Notes under the pieces: generated by a model | Seen by the model: only the letters and a program-made list of their open reading frames with translations | Told to the model about the DNA's origin: nothing | Database searches by the model: none | In this document: positions 24,581 to 38,200 of the stretch, in pieces | Numbering within the stretch: the first letter of the stretch is position 1 | Layout of the letters: each line of letters opens with the position of its first letter | Translations under genes and position numbers: made by a program | From: Acorus gramineus | Taxonomy: Eukaryota > Streptophyta > Magnoliopsida > Acorales > Acoraceae | NCBI GenBank assembly: GCA_030737835.1 | Contig: CM060855.1 | Coordinates: 15,629,438-15,693,437 of the forward strand | DNA length: 64,000 bases | Direction of reading: 5' to 3'

Positions 24581-25936
24581 GAAAAAGGGTGGCATATAGA
24601 AGGTGGTGCTCTTAATCATTATACCTTAGAAGTGTTTCAATGCCTCTGATTAGTTGAGGAGGTGGTGTCTAAAGTAGTTTAGGTGGTGGCAATATCTCTC
24701 CCCTAAAAAGTGTTTTATTTTGTAAGAGCTATATATTCATATATAAACACATACTATCATCTTTCATCAACAAACGATGTGGAATCAAACCATAATGCAA
24801 GCTCTCATTTATCCTCTTCCCCACATGGGCTTATTAGCCTTATTGGACTTTTGGCTAACTCAAATTTTGACACTTTTAATGGGCCACATAGAGAGTCCTT
24901 ATATGCAGTTCTATATATGTAATCCTATTTCACTAACATAGTATATATTGGCCAGAGGAATCTTATATTTTTGTTAGATTATTTACTTCATTTTTTTTGT
25001 TAAGGCATATATATGTTAGATGAAGTGTATACTTAAAATAATATAAATCAAAACACGCGAGGATCATAGGCATTGTTGACATAAGGTTGTCCGTAACATT
25101 ATCCTGATCGAAATGATGGTTATTCTATGGATAATACTACATACAACCCCAGTTGCGGTACCATGTACAAACATAATTATATATTACATGTGATGAAATA
25201 TTGAACATATATCTTCTGTGGGACATGAGACCACACACAAGGTTGAAAATAAAGACTGCATTTAACAACATCCTTGTTCTCTATGTCTATTTTGATATAC
25301 GGGTGTGTTCCATTGTTCTAATTTAATATAAATATATGTTGGTGATTCTCTAATTTCATTCACTAATTTATTGATAATGACTCACTAATTTATTGATAAT
25401 GACATTTCTATCAAAACCATTAAAAGTTTGAGACAATCATATTATTAGTCCTTTAAGAATAATTAGGTTTATTAAAAAACCTTAATTAGCATGAGACATG
25501 TGTAATGGAAGCATAAGAATTATAGGGGTAGTCAATTAGGATTTTCATGGACAAAATGTCTATGTCCGTGGATTTATAAATCTTGTGTTATTCAATCAAG
25601 ACATTAGTTCATCGACAAAAAGTCCAATGTTATTCAATTGAGACATTATTTTGCGGACAAAAAGTCCAGTGTTATTCGATTGAGACATTATTTCGTAGAT
25701 AAAAAGTCCAGCTTAATTCAATTGAGACATTATTTTGTGGACATAAAGTCCATTGTTATTTGATTGAGTCATTATTTCGTAGACAAAAAGTTAAGTGTTA
25801 TTCGATTGAGATATTATTTCGTAGACAAAAAGTCCAGCGTTATTTGATTGAGACATTATTTTGTGGACAAAAAGTCCAGCGTTATTTGATTGAGACTCCT
25901 GATAGTAGATATTTTGTTATGTGTTATTTAATTTAA

Positions 25937-26393
25937 GGGATTTTTATTTTTAAGTATCTGTAAACATGCCTATTTAGGGATCGGTCTCTCACTTCTTCAT
26001 ATTTCTTTTTTAGTTCCCATATTCAACCGTCTATTTGATTTTTAGTCTCTCCATCAAACGTCCGTCCATACACCGTTAATTTTTGAAATATGATTTATTT
26101 TTAATTCCCTGTAAACTATGTTATTTAGTGACTAGTCTCTTCCTTCTTCATATTTTACAGGGACTAATCACTAAATAACATAGTTTACAGGGACTAATCA
26201 CTAAATAACATAGTTTATAGGGACTTAAAAATAAAATCACATTTCACAAATTAACGGTGTATGAACGGACGTTTGACGGAGGGACTAAAAACCAAATAGG
26301 CAGTTGAATATGAGGAATAAAAAAGAAATATGAAGAAGTGAGAGACCGATTCCTAAATAGGCATGTTTACAGGGACTTAAAACTAAAAATCCC
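25937..26393. mobile_element. Palindromic MITE nested in the 2.1-kb element
   Basis: Flanked by the perfect 9-bp repeat ttaatttaa (25928-25936 and 26394-26402). The ends GGGATTTTTATTTTTAAG and ...CTTAAAACTAAAAATCCC pair, and the arms continue to pair for most of the 457 bp. The centre holds a second palindrome with two direct copies of ACAGGGACTAATCACTAAAT, as if a sister element had inserted in or recombined with the first. Same family as 20846-21110. Confidence 0.85.
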
Positions 26394-27329
26394 TTAATTT
26401 AAATAGGATTTGTAAAGACTTTCATAAGTCATGAATTTTTATGGATTTTTGTGGACTTTAAAAAGAGAAATATAAAGGAAAAAGTCATTTCAAAATCTCA
26501 CCCAAATGGGTGAGATTCTCATGGAATTTTATTTTAGCATTGTGAATATATCTTTTTTTTTTTCTTTTAACAGAATTCATTTCTTTTATGGATAATGGTT
26601 ATTTCGTGCCTTTCATATTTTTATTCTCGTATCACTCTTTACCTAAAACCAAATACCATCCTTTTAAAATCCAACTCTACACAAATAACATCCTCAAAAA
26701 TCAAAATTCCTACAACTGATGAAATTTTCACAACATATGCTACAATTATATAGTAATTTTTATCTCATCCTAAACTACAACATTATAATAATTCATTCAC
26801 AATGACTATGAACTTTAGATGACCCATATATGTCATACAAAACCAACCAATCGGTCATATGTTGACAACATTCAAACAACAAGATCATTCACTAAATCCC
26901 AATCAAAATGCATTCATCACTTATGTATTTGGAAATATGTTTGAAAAGTAGCTTTTTACTTAAAGCTTCTCTTAAAATTGCATTACGAAGAAGTATACTT
27001 TTGTTATATTTATGAAAAGCTCAATTTTTCCTGTTCATAAATAAAAACTATTTTTTTTTCTTATAAAATTCAGGATCGCTTGAGGCATTTGGAAACATGT
27101 TTAGATTATATATGATTCCTACAAAAGCATAATTATCCAAACATATGTCCAAACACTACATTTGAAAATGAATATTTTTATCATGGCATTCTAGCAATAT
27201 ACATTTCAGATATATGAATATCGATATTTATTATATTAAATTACATTTTATATTGGGTATGAATAATTCATGTTGAATTTGAATATTTGAGTTTTTTATT
27301 TGTTATTTTAAAAATCCAAAAACAAGAAT

Positions 27330-27640
27330 CAATAGAAATCCACCTGTGAGAGTCTACAAAAGTATGTGAAATTATATGAGAGTCAATATTTAAAAGTCTA
27401 TAAAAGTCTGTGAAAGTCCATGAGATTCAATATGTGAAAGTCTGCAAAAGTCTGTGAAAGTCCATGAAAGTCAGTATATGAAAATCTGCAAAAGTCTGTG
27501 AAAGTCCATGAGAGTCAATCGGTAAAAGTTTGTAAAAGTCTGTGAAAGTATGTGAAAGTCCATGAGAGTCAATATTTGAATGTCTGTAAAAGTCTATGAA
27601 AGTCTGCAAAGTCTACAAAAATCCATCAAAGTCCGTATCG
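27330..27640. repeat. Short-unit tandem array (GAAAGTC-type)
   Basis: Many diverged copies of AAAGTCTGTGAAAGTCCATGA and GAGTCAATAT run in the same direction. The minus strand reads as an open frame of repeated H-x-F-x-D-F-type residues, which is a by-product of the repeat and not a gene. Confidence 0.75.
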
Positions 27641-27859
27641 ACTATCTCCCCTTGGCCACCATGATTAAGGACGAAATTCCATCTTCACAAAACATAAATT
27701 TTGTCTTAAACTTGAGCTAGTGTTTCACGTGTAAAACAAAAAGATGGCATAAACAATGCTCATCTTGTTTTAGTTGTACTTTTCATACTTTATGATGAAA
27801 TATGCATTTTAAGTGGTCGCCATTGTTCTTCCACCCTGTATTGATTTTGTGACCATATA

Positions 27860-29248
27860 TGGAAATGTTTGAGACAGTAACTAAACAATGCATATGGACT
27901 CTTCCAAGACGAAGCCTGTGGAATACAAAATAATAATAACAATAAATAAAATGAAAAAAGATATTATAGAGACAGTCCTTCGTGCAATTAGCGGCGGAGT
28001 CAGAAATTTACTTTGATGGGGAAAAACTTTAATCGCAATTTTTAAAGGAAGAAATAAGTTTAATCTAGTGATTATTTAAATAAGATTGTTTTGACGTTTG
28101 TATAATTTTTTTTTTACCATAATAGCAAGAGGGGTGATAATATTATTATATACTAAAAACTCTAATCCATGTTTGGTTTGCGATAAAGATAAGGATGAGT
28201 AATAACGAGTTTAATTAAAAAAAAACATGTTTGTTCACCGTGGATACACTGTAGTAATTAATAAAAATTAAATACTAATAAAATATAATAAATCATAATA
28301 GTTATAACTGAGAAAGACAAATATAATTCATTCAATTTTATTTCTTCAAAACTATAACCTTATATAATTAAACATAAAAGACATCTAGCAAAAACATGAA
28401 AGACAAAATATTAAAGGACATTAAAAATATCCATTAAGATTGTTGTTACACATTTTTCCAGCCCCAATTTCAGTCCCATATGTGTCGGGGTATATGTTTC
28501 GATAGAAGTTTTTCACATTTTCTATAACTGTGTCCATGCAATTCATTGGAGTATATGCTTCATTTTTTATAAATCCATGTATCTCATTAGATGAGATGTA
28601 ATATTTTTAAAAAATTCAAAACACATGTATACTAGAATTCAGGCTTAAAAAGGGCCTGTACATAACATTATCCATTAATTAAACAAAAAATTATGGCTAA
28701 AAACTAGATATGAAATATTATGTACTAATCAATATTCAATGCAAAATTTAATAAAAAATTAATACTGAAAGTTAGCTCTCTTAACTATTTTAAAACCATC
28801 ATTTTTTGATAGCTAATAACCTATTATTATTTTTTTTTTACACAAAACCAAACATACACCTCATTTGGTTTAAAAATAGGATGATGTTAAAAATATGAAT
28901 GGTTGGATTGGATGCAGTGGCAGAGCTATGAATTTTATAAAAGGGGGCCAATGTTACTTGTATAAATATTTTTTAAAGTTATATCATTATTTTTTTTTAA
29001 TTTCAATAGCATAGATTAAAAATATGTATAAAATGAGATAAAGACATTCATATAAAATATATAACTGAATAATTATAAAAAATAGTGATTATATTTTAAA
29101 ATAATATGTCATATTTCATATTGATAATTCATAAAAAAATGTCAAAATATAAATCTAATAAGTAATACATACCTTTAAATTTGACCTCGACGAGGTTTCA
29201 TATTATGAAAATGTTGAATGCTTTGCTTATTTGAGATATTTACACAAA

Positions 29249-29279
<31 letters not shown>

Positions 29280-32202
29280 GATATCGGAGGGACCCGACAC
29301 AAATATTTTAAACTTTAAATAAATTAATAACAATGACAATAAGGTAAAAGAAAAAAATTCTATATTTTTGAAGTATTGATGGAGGAGAGGATTACAGATT
29401 GTAGATTCGAAACAAAAAATAAAAATTGCAGATTTTTTTAGAGATGAGGATTAATATTAGAAATAGTTAAGATACAAAAAAAAAAAGATGCAAAAATTTA
29501 TTTTTTTCAAGATGAGCGCCTAGTGGGGACGCCAAGGAGTGGGATCCGTGCCTCCATAGTTGTTTATGGGATATAGATAGAAGGAGGCCGCTTGGGGCTA
29601 AATGAAAAAGGAGAGTAAAAAATGGCTTTTGTGTTATGTGGAGGGGGGAGGGTTAATTAAAAGAAGGGTGATGGCACACCATACATGTGGATGATCCAGA
29701 TAGATAATGGATGATTGTTGTTTTATTTTTATTTTATTTTTTATGTTTTTTTTAGTTGTGAACTGTTACTGTTTAAGGAATTTTATATGTAGGTGGGGCC
29801 TATGATCTATGAGCCATAATTAAAATCAATTTACTACAAGAAAATAAAAATAACATAGAAAAAATTAAAAGGATCTAAAAATAAATAAATAAAATCTAGG
29901 GGGATCCCATGCCCCTGGGTCCTATGTGGTTGGATGAACATATGAATGGAGCCATGGGGGCAATGGGGGCAGCTACCCCCACTCGTACCCCCACTCGTCC
30001 CCATGTGGCTCCGCCCTTCTGTGCAATATATATACTTTGACAAATAATAAGTTACATGCTATAATGAAATATATATATCAATTTATAGATAATGTAAAAA
30101 TTTACATGTTTGATTTAATAACCGTAAACATCATTTTGACATATATAGGACTATATACAAACAGAGTTATAAATGAAATTATGTGTAACGATATGAGAAA
30201 ATGACAACAACATGATCTATCAAAAATCGAACCAAGTACATACACAATTTTATACGGTATATTTCCATAAAATTATGTATTAATTTGCATCATAGAAATA
30301 TTATATACGCGATCTAAAATATTTAAATGTATGAAACATTCAAATTGTATATGTAATTATGCATATGCACATTTCTATAGAAAAATGACCCAATCTTAAA
30401 AATCATCATTATATATTTTTTGTTTGAGGTTATATGCATTTATATGAATTTTTCTTTTTGTACAATATGCATATGAGCCGAGAAGTGCTTTTTAGGACTG
30501 AGTGTATCAAAGCTCCAATTCTATAAGATGTGTACTATATATATATATATATATTCACACTATATTTTTGATTGGATTTTTAGTTGGCTAATTGGATTAT
30601 GTTGTTGTCCAACAGGCCTGTTGCACCTGTTGATTGCACCAGAATACAACATATATTTGGTCATAAATCAATTATAATTATATGGGTAAGAACCTGTAAA
30701 TAATGAAGGTATATGTCACATGCATTGTGCAGATGAATGCATATACCTCACGGGTTAGGAGTTGGATGAATGTTCTAATTAAATTGAGTAAGATTGGCTT
30801 TTAAATTTTTAAACAAATAAGTAATCTATCTATATTACTAATCGAAATTAAAGGGTTTTCAACTTTTTTTTGTTACACTATTAATTTTCTTAAAGGTATA
30901 TTAGATAAATGGTAATGATCATATCATATCATCATTTTTTTTTATATATTGAGATAAGGATGAAACGAAAAAAATTATCTATTTATCTATCAATATATGT
31001 ATATATATATAAATTGGATAATATCATATCTATACTCACCAAATCTTAATATTTTTTTTTGTATATATACCCCTGAAAAATCATATTTTGACAAAATATT
31101 CCTGATAATTTGTTTATGTCCAACAATACCCCTCAAAATATTTTAAATTGTACATAAACTTTGTTTTTTTACCCATTCGAGGGTTATGGTTGGTTTTAGA
31201 GTTTTAAATGGGGATTTTGACAATATAGGGTTGGTTGAGGGGGTATATATGTGAAAAACCTATTTTCAGTTGTATCATATCTCTTTTATCTGTAACTTCA
31301 TAATAAATTGTACAAACGATTTATTTAATAATGATTAAAAGTTTTATTATGATTTTGACAAATGTCGCATATAAATGAGTTGAAAAAAATTAAGGGAGTT
31401 GATTTAGAACTGATTTTCTTAAATATTTTTTTTATTTACATGTATATCTTGCGTGGATGAAGACTAGTTTACACATAGTGATAAGATAGTCTTCACATAG
31501 TGATGAGATTGAATAATTACATTAATTTATAACTTTTATTTCAGTTTTTAGTTAATTTTGTTGTATCTATCTATTGGTGATGTAGTGATGCAAAAGGGAC
31601 AACTAAACTGATTGAGTGTATCAGTACAATACAGCCCAGATCAACTGCATCAGCCCATTTTAATAAGGAAACTGTTAGAAGACTCAGTTATTTTTATCGT
31701 AAAAAACTCAGACCACACATGTATGTTTTCATTTTTTTAAAAGTAAATATCATATAATGAGGTATATACTTTGATAAAAAGTTTATTTCTCTCCATTTCG
31801 AGTTGAACGAACTCGCTTTTAGTAAGTGTATTAAAAAAAAATTTAACGAGATATATACATCGTTTAACGAGATATATACTTTATTGAATTTCTAATAAGA
31901 TATATGCTTCATTGAATTTTCATCAAAGCATATACTGCATTAGATGAGGTTTACTATGTTTTAAAGGGATTGTCCATAACATTAATATTATTGTTTTAAT
32001 CTACTGTACCTTCATAAAATATTTTTAGTACTCCTATTAATCAGATTGCCAGATTTATCAAAGAAACGTTGAGAATTACTTCATAAATCATATGTAACAA
32101 TGAGTTTTTCAAAACCATTAGCATCAATGAAAAAAGCCAATCCTGAAATACTAGTACACAACAATATTTTTAGTTCTTCCTAGTTGATTTCTACATTAAT
32201 TA
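27860..32202. other. AT-rich intergenic DNA with TE remnants, no gene
   Basis: No coding sequence is supported. Remnants seen: 28914-29565, opening with GTGGCAGAGCTATGAATTTT...GGGGGCCAA and closing near GGGATCCGTGCCTCCATAGTTG, resembles the ends of a common plant DNA-transposon type; 29930-30015, containing GGGGGCA, GGTACGAGTGGGGG on the minus strand and a GGCGGAGCCACAT motif, is a second end of this kind; 31010-31270 shows inverted TATATACCCCTGAAA / GGGGGTATATATG ends of a degraded palindromic element. TA dinucleotide runs occur at 29250 and 30535. Confidence 0.5.
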
Positions 32203-35200
32203 TCATTTACCAACACACTTTCTAATGCATCTTGCAAGGCCTGAAATCCCACTCTCACATGCATATATCAGATCATCTGTAGCTAAGAAAAACTTGACCC
32301 TCCAGTTCTCCTTGAACGCAAGCACAACAATAACACCCCAGAATCCGATCGCATATGATGCTGCGATGAATGAGTAGTAGATAACCGGGCTATCGATGAC
32401 CCTCGGCTTGTCGACCTCATCATTGGTGATGCGATGCGTTTGCGATGTTCCACTTGAGCAGCTCCTCTCCACCAATGGACCACATAAGTTTGGATTGCCT
32501 TCAAAATCGCTTGCATTGAATGTAGAGAACTGCCCGTTCAATGGAATAATGCCTGATAGATTGTTATAGGCCACCCGAAATGTTGAAAGCGCGTTGAGCT
32601 GAGCTAGTTGAGGAGGAATTTCACTTGAGAGATGGTTGAAAGAGAGGTCCAAACTCTCTAAACTCATCAGGTTTTGGAAGGATTCTGGAATCGATCCTGT
32701 TAGGTTGTTGTGTGACAAGTTCAACGAGTGGAGCGTTCTCAAATATCCCATTTCCATAGGGATGGGACCAGACAACATATTCATAGATAGATCTATCTGT
32801 GTCATCAAGGAGAGGGGATCACCCATAAAATTATACAACCTCCCCTTGGTTATTAAATCAGTTGTAACTGCTATCTCAGTAACGTTTATCAAATCGTAGT
32901 AATACGGGAACTGATCATCACTTGGAGGAGGTCTAATCCAAAAGGTGATGTTGTTAAGACAACTGGGAATTGTTCCTAAAAGATTGTTATTTGAAAGATC
33001 TAAGATGTGAAGATTTTGCATGTGACACACTTGTATTGGGATGGAACCTTTGAATTTGTTTCCGGATAAGAAAAGTGATATGATATTAGGAAGATCAAAC
33101 AACCAGCTTGGAATAGCATCCGTGAGAAAATTGTTACTCACATCTAACAATTTTAGGCTTGAACAATTTAATAAACTTCTTGGTATGGGCCCAGTAAAGT
33201 AATTATCATAGAGGATCAAATATTGAATATGTTGCATATTCCAATCCCCAGGAAACATGTCTCCTATAAAGTTATTTCTAGATAGGTCTAACACCTCTAT
33301 TGACTTGTGGACATAAGGGATACTGCCCTGAAAAGCATTTCCAGACAAGTTTAAGCAGCGTAAGTTGGGAAAGAACATTGTTAGATTTTGGGGAAGGATT
33401 CCAGAAATGTGGTTCTCGGATAAGTCGAGAATTTCGAGTGATAGACTTTTGTTATGGACACTCCAAAGAAGAGGGTTATGGAATGTGTTATGTGCTAAAC
33501 TTAGCACATTAATACCATTATTGACAAGTTCAAAGGGATTGCTCACTATGATCAAACTATTTGACAAATCTAGGATTCTCAATTTATTTTGGGTGAATAA
33601 GAAGCTAGGGACCCTCCAACCACTACGTTTGTTGAGCACACAATTATTTAAGATCAAATAATCCAACTGAAATGATGGAACCCAGGATGGAGATTCAGTT
33701 TCTACTTCTAGTTGATGGTTATTTGAGAGATCAACGGTTGACAAGTTGGAGAGGTTGGCAAACAAGGAAAATGAGAACACACCATCTAATTGATTGTCAG
33801 ATAGTAGTAGTCTTTCAAGAGAATATAGATTCCTTAGACATGTATCGATGTTGCCCACAATCAAATTTTCGCGAAGGTTTATTGCTTGTAAATTGTGTAT
33901 CCGACAAAGACCTGCATCGCAGAGACAAAAGTGTGGAAAATAATGTTAAAACAAATCCTTACAGAAGAAGTTGCGATCAATGGTGATGATCGCATTTGTG
34001 ATCCATGCAGAAGTTGCACCACTAGAGGCTCCAAAGAGATTAATCACAATGGAGCAGGATATATTTTTTGGGCATTGTTATGCAATGATTATTTGCAATC
34101 CCATTTATATTCTAAATAAGGCATATATATATATTTAGATGAAGCATGTATTTGTATTTTTTCTATAGGTGAGTCCATCCAATTAATTACAATATATCTA
34201 TATAGTATTATGAAAATACATGCTTAATTACATGAAACATAAACCCTCAAAAAAATTAAAATTAAACACGTGGGGACTTAACGTGGGATATCCCTATAAC
34301 ATTTTACATCTTAGAAAAAAAAAACACTAGAATAGAAAAAAAGACCAGAACATTTATATGAAAATTTATCTTTTAATATTTTAATTCTGAAAATATTGCT
34401 TGTTATACTTTAAATTTTGTGATAATATATTACTTGCTATACATTCACTTTAAACAATATTCCCTACATTTTATGTATAAATTTTTTTAAAAAAGATGTT
34501 CATAGAAACAATTACTACAAATTAACGTTAGAGTTTTGACTTTTCAATTAGGTAAAAACTAATAGTAAAGGAATGTTTATTATAACATTGTTCCAGGGTT
34601 TTTTTATGTCATAAAACAGATACATATATTTTTTTAAAAATAAAGGTCATGCATTAAACAAGAAAATTCAATGATGAGAGAATTTTCACTTTCGACTATT
34701 ATGTTGATCAAAGAGAGAAGAAAGAGTCATAAAAAAATAATAAAAATTGACATCTATTAATCAAAATGAGTTTCTAATGTTAAAAAGAGAGTTTATTGTT
34801 GCTGTCAAGTTATATTACATCTATAATTAATGTCTATTTTAGACTATAATTGACTTTTACAATGATGTTAATCATATATTTTATTTAGTAATTTATAAGC
34901 ATTATTTACAAATAAAGGTGGTTTTTTTTGTGCAAACAAATGAAGGTGTCTTGATTGACTTAGGCTCCATTTGAAAACGAGTTTGAGCAGCTTTTGGTTG
35001 CACGATTGTAAAAGTGTTTATAGGCAAAAGCTAAGTTTAAAACTAATTTTGCAGAAAGCTGCCTCTTTACAGCTTCTGAAAAATTTAGATTTTTGATATT
35101 TTTTTATATAAATTTGTCTGCAGCTTTTCTGTTTAGAAACAGATTTGGGAAAAATATAACTTCTTGCAAGCTCAAAAACTATCCAAACCCATTTCTAAGA

Positions 35201-38200
35201 AAAACTAAACTACAATAGGAAAGAATAAGATAAATTCATATAAAATTTACAAGATACAAATTTGGCAATGTATTACCTGATGGAAATTCTTTGATCATAT
35301 TAGATGACAAGTCAAGATTTTGCAAGGACGTAATATTTGAAATCCACGGATCGACCCTCTTGATAGGATTATTACTAAGATTCAACATCTCGAGTTTTTG
35401 CATATCTCTAAAGCCTTCAAAATATACATCAAATAAAAAATAATAGAGAGATTGATTAGTAATTATATAAATTAAACAATGAACTAATAAATTAAATAAA
35501 TGAACTGAAGTTGAGTGAGAGACATGTAATGTTTGCAAAACGAGTGCGAAAAAGAATTTTATATTTATAGTAAATTTGATATTAGTTTTTTTTTTGGAAA
35601 AATCCAAATAACCCCTTATAAACCGTGGATGAAAATACAATATATATACTAAAAACTCCCTACCATGTGTTAAAAATGTGAAAAATCCTATGAAAATACC
35701 GATTTTACCTCTATGAATAGATTATAAAACCTTATCTAGAAAGGTAAAATCGATGATTTTTTTGCATTTTTAAAACATTATAGGTTTTTTTTTGTAAACT
35801 ATGTTTTTATTCAGGGTTAACCAAACAAAACCTTCGATTTTGGATCTGGTCAGTTCGATCAGTATCGAACTGGATACTCTTTTAATCAAGCTGTACAATG
35901 TATAAATTGAACTGCACAACCAATTGTTGGATATATATTTCATCCTCCTATTGGATACTGATGATACTTAGGAATTCATATTTTCTCCAATAGTTGATTG
36001 GATCCAATAAGAGAGTGAAATATATACCCAACAATTGGTTGTGCAGTTTGATTTGCAGTTTGTTTTATACGTTGTGCAGTTCGATTAAAGAGGTGTTCAA
36101 TTCAAATTGATCGACCTGATCAGATCCAGTTCTGACTGAATCCGAACTCGTGACATATGGTAATCATTATTAACAAAAAATGTTTTCTTTTTATGACTTA
36201 ACGAACAACATGTAAAAGTTTCTCAAAAATTCTCTATTCGATTATCGATAATAGATGGAGTGTAATTAAGCAAGTTAGAAGAGGAAGTCAAGGGTCTTTA
36301 TACACCCAGCTCTTTTTGAAGATAAAGATCTAGTAACAAAAAATAACTGAAAATTTGATCAAAACTAATAAAAATATTAATATTCATCCTTTCAAACACC
36401 ACCAAAAAAAATGATAGGATGATATGCTATCAGCCATATTTTAATTGGTTCAAAATATATTTTTTTTACGATGATGGTAGGTATTCAGCTTGAATTTCAT
36501 AAGACAAGAAATGCCCAAAGGGAAATACATCGAACAGAAATAAAAAACAAAGATAGCTGATGAGAATTGTTGTTCAAATTATATTGGATTAAAATTAAAA
36601 ATTGGTCATGCTTTTGGTCATAGGATAAAAAAATCTCTCTCTTTTAGCTTCACTTTTAACCTTGGGGTTGTATTCATTTATATGGAGATCAAACGTAAGA
36701 GAAAATCCCTATAAATTAATGCATATAACTTCAAAGCATGGGTGTAACATTTTTGGAAAGTTAATGATATCAAGATGTAATAAATCCAATATGTTTAGGT
36801 TAGTAGAGTGCATATAAATCATTTGGAGATTATGTGAAAGCCCTGAACCTCTATATCCTTTATATATCCCAATACATATGTATCCCAATCCATATGAATC
36901 AAGAATTGTCACTTATTATGCAAAGAATAAGTTTCATGACCTTAGAAAATTTGACATGGATTTATATTGCATAAATCTGAGTAAGCTCTCACAAGTGAAC
37001 ACGTGTCCATGACACATTACGAGCTGTATGATAACCTAAAAGCTAAATTCCGCACGACATGTGTGCCAAATGACTCATGAGTTTATGATCAGTGACAGTG
37101 ATCATATTAAGGTCGGAGAAACGTATAAGATCAATGATTTAATCATGAGGTGCTATGACAAGGTATATAGGAATGTGATATCTCAGAGTTTGTTGGTTGT
37201 TAACAACTTGGGACCTCTTGGAGAACGAGCTTGTACAAATGGGCAAATGAGTCATAGGTGCGCTTGCATGTTGATTTAGTCAATGATCCATATAAAGGTC
37301 AGATCAACTTGGTTTAAAGACATGTATCGGATGCATGACTTTACCTATGTCATGTGTCTATTTGATAACACATCACGTGGTGACCTCTAATTGATTCCAA
37401 CAGTAACATATGAATTATTATCAATTTTTAAGTGAAAGTTCATTAATCTTTGTGAGATATGTTTTATGACTTTAACATTGGAGGATCGTTGATAAGCATC
37501 ACACTATGGTCCTAGTTTAGGAGCTTATTAGCTTCTATGTTAATTTCTTTGTTTTCTTTGATGCTATAGAGCAATCTAAAGGAGACTGGACATCTTGCTC
37601 TTCGAGCGTAAAGATTTATTACTCTATAAGAATTATTCAAATTTATCTAAAATATTTACTTATAAAAATCTATTTATGAATTATGAAAAATAGATTTAAT
37701 ATATCTTAAAAAGTTTATAACATACTAAAAACTACAAAAATAATTGCATGAATGACTTTACTTTTTTTTTTTTTTTTGTAAATGGTTGGAAATTTTATTA
37801 CTCAAATTAAAAAGTCAAAGGTACATCCTTAATATTTTTCTACTCATGATAAAACTTTATCCCTAATCTTTATAAATTCAACTTTCCTTCTTTTACCAGC
37901 CCAACCCAATTTCTTAGCTCAATCTAATTACCAAAGATAGATCATTATTTTGACTTGTGTAGTTATGAGTTTTGATCATTGAAAAACTCTATAATATCTT
38001 CTACTTGAAACAGTTGAGAAAATACCTTGTGGGTCGACCCATCCGGCGATGCCATTAGAACCCAAATAAAGCTCCTCCAACTCCATGAACTGGGCAAAAA
38101 GACTGGCGTTCGGATACCATTCTTCAGAAATAAATCCTTCTCTCACATCGATAAGATCTATTACAGTGACTTTATGTTGGTAAGATGAATTACCACATGT

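Larger units (their letters stand above)
21167..24703. mobile_element. 3.5-kb MULE-like element with plant-mobile-domain fragment
   Basis: Bounded by the perfect 9-bp direct repeat taaaaagtg (21158-21166 and 24704-24712). The terminal inverted repeats begin GGGCAGAGATACTCCCACCA at the left and, reading inward on the other strand, GGGGAGAGATATTGCCACCA at the right, with further CCACC-rich similarity. Contents: a possible short gene fragment (22526-22834), a 91-bp tandem array (23100-23820 and 24376-24580) and a GC-richer block splitting the array. No transposase is recognised. Unit 2 continues across the site without it. Confidence 0.8.
25525..27651. mobile_element. 2.1-kb TIR element with tandem arrays at both ends
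   Basis: The left end GGGGTAGTCAATTAGGATTTTCATGG and the reverse complement of the right end, starting GGGGAGATAGTCGAT and reaching TTTGATGGA, form degenerate terminal inverted repeats. A tandem array lies inside the left end (about 25590-25890, period about 55 bp, with GAGACATTATTT and GACAAAAAGTCCA). Another lies inside the right end (about 27330-27640, short GAAAGTCTGTGAAAGTCCATGA-type units). Unit 2 reads through the site near 54385. No target duplication is clear and no transposase is seen. A nested MITE lies at 25937-26393. Confidence 0.65.

Noticed and set aside
27427-27609. 60-aa minus-strand frame with repeated aromatic residues
   Set aside because: By-product of the GAAAGTC tandem array.
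32636-34119. Plus-strand frames across the RLP 3' exon and intron
   Set aside because: Antisense shadows of the LRR coding strand or intronic DNA; similar shadows recur over RLP copy 2 at 57287-58327.
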